Positions 59,601 to 64,000 of a stretch of DNA of 64,000 nt are shown here, piece after piece (the stretch's first letter is position 1; the number at the start of each line of letters is the position of its first letter). The translations under genes and the position numbers were made by a program. Source of the stretch: Stenotrophomonas sp. WZN-1 (GTDB lineage Bacteria; Pseudomonadota; Gammaproteobacteria; Xanthomonadales; Xanthomonadaceae). The stretch spans positions 4,172,001 to 4,236,000 of the forward strand of contig NZ_CP021768.1 in assembly GCF_002192255.1 (NCBI RefSeq). The letters are read 5' to 3'. The notes beneath the pieces are model-generated. The model worked only from the letters and a program-made list of their open reading frames with translations, was not told the DNA's origin and searched no databases.

Positions 59601-61490
59601 ATGAACCCGTCCTTCCATCGTTACGACGTCATCGTCATCGGCGGTGGCCACGCCGGCACCGAAGCCGCGCTGGCCGCGGCCCGCACCGGCGTGCGCACCC
59701 TGCTGCTGACCCAGAACATCGAGACGGTGGGCGCGATGAGCTGCAACCCGGCCATCGGCGGCATCGGCAAGGGCCACCTGGTCAAGGAGATCGACGCCCT
59801 CGGCGGTGCGATGGCGCATGCCGCCGACCGCGCCGGTATCCAGTGGCGCACGCTCAACGCCTCAAAGGGCCCGGCCGTGCGCGCCACCCGCTGTCAGGCC
59901 GACCGTAACCTGTATCGCATGGCGATCCGCGCCATCGTCGAAGGCCAGGCCAACCTGACCGTGTTCCAGGCCGCCGTGGACGACCTGGTCATCGAAGGCG
60001 ACGCCGTGCGCGGAGTGATCACCCAGACCGGCCTGCGCTTCGACGCCGAGGCCGTGGTGCTGACCGCCGGCACCTTCCTGGCCGGCAAGATCCATGTCGG
60101 CCCGACCCAGTACGCCGCCGGCCGCATGGGCGACCCGCCGGCCACCACGCTGGCCGCGCGCCTGCGCGAGCGCCCGTTCCAGGTCGATCGCCTGAAGACC
60201 GGCACGCCGCCGCGCATCGACGGCCGCTCGCTGGACTACAGCGTGATGGACGAGCAGCCCGGCGATTCGCCGCGCCCGGTGATGTCCTTCCTCGGCTCGG
60301 TGGACGAGCATCCGCAGCAGGTCAGCTGCTGGATCACCCACACTACCGAACAGACCCACCAGATCATCCGTGACGCGCTGCACCGCTCGCCGCTGTACAG
60401 CGGCCAGATCGAAGGCATCGGCCCGCGCTACTGCCCGTCCATCGAGGACAAGGTGGTGCGCTTTGCCGAGAAGGCCAGCCATCAGATCTTCGTCGAACCC
60501 GAAGGCCTGGGCATCGTCGAGATCTACCCCAACGGCATTTCCACCTCGCTGCCGTTCGACGTGCAGCTGGAGATGGTGCGCAGCATCCGCGGTTTCGGCA
60601 ACGCGCACATCACCCGCCCCGGCTACGCGATCGAATACGACTTCTTCGACCCGCGCGGGCTGAAGGCTTCGCTGGAAACCAAGCTGGTCAACGGCCTGTT
60701 CTTCGCCGGCCAGATCAACGGCACCACCGGCTATGAAGAAGCCGCCGCGCAGGGCCTGTTGGCCGGCCTCAACGCCGCACGCCAGGTGCGTGGGCTGGAC
60801 GGCTGGTGCCCGCGCCGCGACGAGGCCTACCTGGGCGTGCTGGTGGATGACCTGATCACCCACGGCACCAACGAGCCGTACCGCATGTTCACCAGCCGCG
60901 CCGAATACCGCCTGCAGCTGCGCGAGGACAACGCCGACCAGCGCCTGACCCCGGCCGGCCGCGAAATGGGCCTGGTGGATGACCGTCGCTGGAACGCATT
61001 CGAGACCAAGCAGGCTGCCGTCGCCGCCGAGCGCGCACGCCTGGGTGCGCTGTGGGCAACCCCGGCCAATGCGCTGGGCCGCGAAGTGCAGGACACGCTG
61101 GGCGTGGCGGTCAGCCGCGAAACCAACGTGCTGGACCTGATCAAGCGCCCTGAGCTCGATTACGCACAGCTGATGCAGGTGCCGTCGCTGGGCCCGGCCG
61201 TGGCCGACGGCAAGGTGGCCGAGCAGGTCGAGATCGGCGTGAAGTACGCCGGCTACCTGGACCGCCAGCGCGAGGAGATCGAGCGCCAGCAGCGGCATGA
61301 AGCCACGCCGATCGCTGAAGCCTTCGACTACGCGACGGTGCGCGGGCTGTCGGCCGAAGCGCTGCAGAAGCTGGAGCGCGTGCGCCCGCAGACCATCGGC
61401 CAGGCGCAGCGCATCCCAGGCATGACCCCGGCTGCGATCTCGCTGCTGCTGGTGCACCTGGAGCGTGCACGCCGCGGCCGCGTGGCGTAA
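59601..61490 (+). CDS. mnmG: tRNA uridine-5-carboxymethylaminomethyl modification enzyme, FAD subunit
   Basis: 629 residues, the usual length. With MnmE it adds carboxymethylaminomethyl to the wobble uridine of several tRNAs. The FAD Rossmann site is [20 protein letters not shown]; the GidA signatures are [20 protein letters not shown] and [17 protein letters not shown]. The C-terminal helical domain ([20 protein letters not shown] onward) binds MnmE and tRNA. ATG 59601 was chosen because the family starts just before YDVIVIGGG. MnmE is not in the window. Confidence 0.97.
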   Translation: MNPSFHRYDVIVIGGGHAGTEAALAAARTGVRTLLLTQNIETVGAMSCNPAIGGIGKGHLVKEIDALGGAMAHAADRAGIQWRTLNASKGPAVRATRCQADRNLYRMAIRAIVEGQANLTVFQAAVDDLVIEGDAVRGVITQTGLRFDAEAVVLTAGTFLAGKIHVGPTQYAAGRMGDPPATTLAARLRERPFQVDRLKTGTPPRIDGRSLDYSVMDEQPGDSPRPVMSFLGSVDEHPQQVSCWITHTTEQTHQIIRDALHRSPLYSGQIEGIGPRYCPSIEDKVVRFAEKASHQIFVEPEGLGIVEIYPNGISTSLPFDVQLEMVRSIRGFGNAHITRPGYAIEYDFFDPRGLKASLETKLVNGLFFAGQINGTTGYEEAAAQGLLAGLNAARQVRGLDGWCPRRDEAYLGVLVDDLITHGTNEPYRMFTSRAEYRLQLREDNADQRLTPAGREMGLVDDRRWNAFETKQAAVAAERARLGALWATPANALGREVQDTLGVAVSRETNVLDLIKRPELDYAQLMQVPSLGPAVADGKVAEQVEIGVKYAGYLDRQREEIERQQRHEATPIAEAFDYATVRGLSAEALQKLERVRPQTIGQAQRIPGMTPAAISLLLVHLERARRGRVA

Positions 61491-61504
61491 CCCACCGCTT
61501 CGCT

Positions 61505-61610
61505 CGCCGGGCATGGCCCGGCGATACCTGCTCTGGGTAGGTGCCGACCTTGGCCAACACGCATGCATGAGCCACGCCGGCTCTGGTAGGTGCCGACCGT
61601 TGGTCGGCAC
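61505..61610. repeat. cluster of palindromic repeats
   Basis: CGCCGGGC-ATG-GCCCGGCG (61505-61523), a degenerate GGTAGGTGCCGACC unit near 61537, and an intact GGTAGGTGCCGACCGTTGGT... palindrome at 61585-61610. Located between mnmG and the nucleotidyltransferase gene. Confidence 0.78.
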
Positions 61611-61669
61611 GACCGGGTGGGCCAAACGTGCGTTACAGTCGAGCAAGCTCGACTACGGAACTGAACTGC

Positions 61670-62491
61670 ATGGACGACCTCCACCCGATCGCACCGGACA
61701 AGCGCGCCGCCATCCTCGCCACCCTGGCCGACATCGAGCGCACGCACGATGTGCGCGTGCTCCTGGCTTGCGAATCGGGCAGCCGCGGCTGGGGCTTCTC
61801 CTCGCCGGACAGTGACTACGACGCGCGCTTCATCTACGTGCATCGCCAGCCGTGGTACCTCAGCGTCAACGAATCCACCGGCCCCGGCGAAGCACAGCGC
61901 GATGTGATCGAACTTCCGATCGACGATGAGCTTGATGTCAGCGGCTGGGACCTGCGCAAGGCACTGCGGCTGGTCTCCAAGTCCAACCCGACGCTGATCG
62001 AGTGGCTGCGTTCGCCGATCGTGTACCGGCAGGAGGACGCTGCGGTGGCGCAGCTGTGGGAGGCGGCGAAGGGGTTCTATTCGCCGCTTGGCAGCTGGTG
62101 GCACTACATGAGCATGGCGAAGACCACGTACAGCCGCCACCTGGGCGAGCCCACCATCAGTACCAAGAAGTACCTGTACGTACTGCGTGCCCTGCTTGCC
62201 TGCCAGTGGATCGAGAGCGAGCCCACGCCGCCGCCCATGGCCTTCGAGGATCTACTGGACCGGCTGCTGCCGGACGGCCCCGTGCGCGACGCCATCGACG
62301 CCCTGCTGGTGGTCAAGCGAGCCAGCGCCGAAGTCACCGCCCGTCCACGCGTCGTCATCATCAGCGACTACATCGATCACGCAATGGCCGTGCGCACGGC
62401 GCAGGCCCCACCGCTGCCGGCTGGACAGGGCGACAGCGCGTGGCTGGACGCGCTGTTCCGGGAAATGCTGGCCGAACACGCGCCTGCATGA
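61670..62491 (+). CDS. predicted nucleotidyltransferase (COG3541/YcgL type)
   Basis: 273 residues from ATG 61670. The nucleotidyltransferase active site reads LACESGSRGWGFSSPDSDYD, with GSRGWG and the DxD carboxylates SDYD. A helical region to the C-terminus (SWWHYMSMAKTTYSRHLGEP, LLACQWIESEPTPPPMAFED) matches the long single-domain COG3541 proteins. Cytoplasmic; target unknown. A 16-bp palindrome AGTCGAGC-AA-GCTCGACT lies at about 61638-61655 just before the gene and might be its operator. Some relatives are toxin-like MNTs, but no HEPN partner gene is adjacent. Confidence 0.8.
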   Translation: MDDLHPIAPDKRAAILATLADIERTHDVRVLLACESGSRGWGFSSPDSDYDARFIYVHRQPWYLSVNESTGPGEAQRDVIELPIDDELDVSGWDLRKALRLVSKSNPTLIEWLRSPIVYRQEDAAVAQLWEAAKGFYSPLGSWWHYMSMAKTTYSRHLGEPTISTKKYLYVLRALLACQWIESEPTPPPMAFEDLLDRLLPDGPVRDAIDALLVVKRASAEVTARPRVVIISDYIDHAMAVRTAQAPPLPAGQGDSAWLDALFREMLAEHAPA

Positions 62492-62510
62492 AGCGCCGCA
62501 GCTGCGCCTG

Positions 62511-62586
62511 GTAGTGCCGGTCGCTGGCCGGCAACCGCAGATATCCAGGTGCGCCCATGAGGTTGCCGGCCAGCGGCCGACACTAC
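62511..62586. repeat. inverted pair of SMAG repeats
   Basis: GTAGTGCCGGTCGCTGGCCG... at 62511-62533 faces a reversed TGCCGGCCAGCGG...CACTAC unit at 62564-62586. Near-identical in form to the pair at 19910-19978. Confidence 0.85.
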
Positions 62587-62659
62587 CCCGTAGCACGCAC
62601 GCGGCCTGCGGACCACGCGGGTATCATCGCGGTGAACGCCCTGATTTCCGGAGACACCG

Positions 62660-63190
62660 ATGAACCCGCTGCGCCCCTTCCGCGACAAGATGCCCGTCCT
62701 CGGCGAGCGCGTGTACATCGATCCGGCCTGCACCCTCATCGGTGACGTGGAACTGGCCGAGGACGTGTCGGTGTGGCCGGGCACGATCATCCGCGGCGAC
62801 GTCAACTACGTGCGCATCGGTGCGCGTACCAATGTGCAGGACGGCACGATCATCCACGTCAGCCACCACAGTCCGTACAACAAGGCCGGCTACCCGACCC
62901 TGATCGGCGAGGGCGTGACCGTCGGCCATGGCTGCATCATCCACGCGTGCACCATTGGTGATTACAGCCTGATCGGCATGGGCGCCTGCATCCTCGATGG
63001 CGCCCGCGTGGAACGTCATGGCTTCGTCGGTGCCGGTGCGGTGGTCGGCCCGGGCAAGGTGGTCGGCGAAGGCGAGCTCTGGGTGGGCAACCCGGCCCGC
63101 CCGGCGCGCACGCTGAGCGACAAGGAGATCGAGTCGCTGCACTACTCGGCCGACCACTACGTGCGGCTGAAGGACGAATACCTGGGCTGA
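62660..63190 (+). CDS. gamma-carbonic anhydrase-like hexapeptide-repeat protein
   Basis: 176 residues forming a left-handed beta-helix of hexapeptide repeats. The three zinc His of the family appear as TIIHVSHHS and TVGHGCIIHACTIG. The ending (RTLSDKEIESLHYSADHYVR) is typical of the YrdA/PaaY-like class. Cytoplasmic trimer expected. Carbonic anhydrase activity is proven for only some members. ATG 62660 follows a GGAG site. Confidence 0.88.
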   Translation: MNPLRPFRDKMPVLGERVYIDPACTLIGDVELAEDVSVWPGTIIRGDVNYVRIGARTNVQDGTIIHVSHHSPYNKAGYPTLIGEGVTVGHGCIIHACTIGDYSLIGMGACILDGARVERHGFVGAGAVVGPGKVVGEGELWVGNPARPARTLSDKEIESLHYSADHYVRLKDEYLG

Positions 63191-63313
63191 GCGGCCAACG
63201 CCGCCATGCGGCTCTGCTAAAGTCTGGGCCCGACCAGGACCTGTCGAGACCCCCATGCCTGTGGCTGCCTGCCGGAGAGGACTCCGCCGCCCACAACCAA
63301 GGCCATCGCACTG

Positions 63314-64000
63314 ATGGCCGTACCGATGCTCGATACCTACCGCGAGGTGGTGACGCCGGAGGGTGTGCCGCTGCAGTTGCCGGCGGCCGGCCCGGTGCCA
63401 CGGGCGATGGCCTGGCTGGTGGATCTGGGCGTGCGCATCGCGGTCCTGGTGGTGATGTCGATTCCCCTGGCACTGCTGGATTCGTTCGGCTCCGGCCTCT
63501 ACCTGGTGCTGATGTTCCTGGTCTACTGGACCTACCCGATCGTCTGCGAAGCACTGTGGGGCCGCACCCTGGGCAAGCGCGCACTGGGCCTGCGCGTGCT
63601 CGCGCGCGATGGCGCGCCGGTGGGCTGGATGGCCGCCATCACCCGCAACCTGCTGCGCACCGTGGACATGCTGCCGTTCGGCTATGCACTGGGCCTGGTC
63701 AGCAGCCTGTTCGATCCGCACGGCCGCCGCCTCGGCGACCTGGTGGCCGGCACCGTGGTGGTGCATGCACCGGTGCTGTACCTGCCGCCTCCGCCCACCA
63801 TCGACAGCGTGCTGGCCCCACCGCAGCCGCTGCGGCCGGAGGAACAGGCCGCACTGATGGCCTTCGCCGAGCGCGCGCCGCGGCTGTCGGCGGCACGCCA
63901 GCAGGAACTGGCCGGCATTGCCGAGCCACTGACCGGCACCCACGGCCAGGTCGGCGTGCTGCGCCTGTATGCCATGGCCAACTGGCTGCTGGGGCGGCGA
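63314..64000 (+). CDS. RDD-family membrane protein, 3' end cut by window edge
   Basis: At least 229 residues from ATG 63314 (a second ATG at 63326); open at the right edge. The first half is the RDD domain: RAMAWLVDLGVRIAVLVVM holds the family's RxxxxxxD-type motif, followed by YLVLMFLVYWTYPIVCEALW and GRTLGKRALGLRV. A third helix (MLPFGYALGLVSSLF) and GRRLGDLVAGTVVV complete it. The Pro-rich linker (YLPPPPTIDSVLAPPQPL) and later helical part are cytoplasmic. RDD proteins are mostly uncharacterised; some transport sodium or other ions. Confidence 0.82.
   Translation, partial: MAVPMLDTYREVVTPEGVPLQLPAAGPVPRAMAWLVDLGVRIAVLVVMSIPLALLDSFGSGLYLVLMFLVYWTYPIVCEALWGRTLGKRALGLRVLARDGAPVGWMAAITRNLLRTVDMLPFGYALGLVSSLFDPHGRRLGDLVAGTVVVHAPVLYLPPPPTIDSVLAPPQPLRPEEQAALMAFAERAPRLSAARQQELAGIAEPLTGTHGQVGVLRLYAMANWLLGRR

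Noticed and set aside
61670..62491. MNT/HEPN toxin-antitoxin pair
   Set aside because: The nucleotidyltransferase is a long COG3541-type protein and no HEPN gene lies next to it.
1..64000. CRISPR array, prophage or complete insertion sequence
   Set aside because: No regularly spaced repeats, phage structural genes, transposase or terminal inverted repeats with target duplications were seen. The only short repeats are scattered palindromes at gene ends.

Overview
The window looks like chromosome from a Stenotrophomonas of the S. maltophilia type (Xanthomonadaceae). Three things suggest this: GC-rich coding sequence, a cyoABC / biotin / mnmG / comF gene set typical of the family, and at least nine small palindromic repeats. 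Many of those repeats begin with GTAG and look like the SMAG elements known from S. maltophilia. The species call is inferred from gene content and repeats; no database search was run.

Layout from left to right. (1) 1-3488, minus strand: a cytochrome bo3 quinol oxidase operon, cyoA-cyoB-cyoC, with cyoC cut by the left edge. (2) 3612-7544: two paralogous MocR-type regulators (GntR helix-turn-helix plus aminotransferase-like domain) bracket a two-gene membrane/thioredoxin-like cassette. Two CCATACAA inverted-repeat boxes mark the promoters. (3) 7592-11295, minus: a TonB receptor is translationally coupled to a Tat-exported PLP-dependent enzyme. (4) 11522-24275: housekeeping and accessory genes. 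These include two AraC-type regulators (one with a membrane-embedded N-terminus), an alpha/beta hydrolase, a VOC protein, an M3-like peptidase, a YiiX-type cysteine hydrolase, a Q-rich 53-residue protein, an AtoE-like transporter, ubiA, tRNA-Arg(CCG) and a retropepsin/PDZ protein. (5) 24276-31759: a less GC-rich accessory island. It centres on a Sec-exported Rhs/YD-repeat protein of 1568 residues whose variable C-terminal tip carries HEAGH, a zincin-like toxin signature. A lipoprotein gene overlaps the Rhs stop codon and is the best immunity candidate. Further small lipoprotein and membrane-protein genes follow, and the island ends in a 55-bp duplication of the 3' end of the neighbouring protease gene.

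(6) 32075-47629: a divergent locus for taking up and using N-acetylgalactosamine (GalNAc) glycans. Leftward lie a GH31 enzyme with extra carbohydrate-binding domains, a TonB receptor and a GH109 alpha-N-acetylgalactosaminidase. Rightward lie agaS, a ROK kinase, agaZ, a DeoR regulator, a nagA/agaA-type deacetylase and an MFS sugar porter. The inferred flow is: outer-membrane import by the TonB receptor, release of GalNAc by the glycosidases, entry by the MFS porter, phosphorylation, deacetylation, deamination/isomerisation to tagatose-6-phosphate, then AgaZ. The shared control region holds AgaR-like boxes and a LacI-type palindrome.

(7) 47682-51690: a lipoprotein coupled to an HdeD-like protein, comF, a ClC antiporter and a DUF3658-like protein. 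(8) 51761-56688: a biotin operon bioB-bioF-bioH-SDR-bioC preceded by a BirA-type operator; its SDR lacks the usual catalytic Tyr/Lys. (9) 56810-64000: a DUF218 protein, a threonine/serine dehydratase-like enzyme, a Y/G/P-rich lipoprotein, a structured non-coding region with a strong terminator, mnmG, a nucleotidyltransferase, a gamma-carbonic anhydrase-like protein and an RDD membrane protein cut by the right edge.
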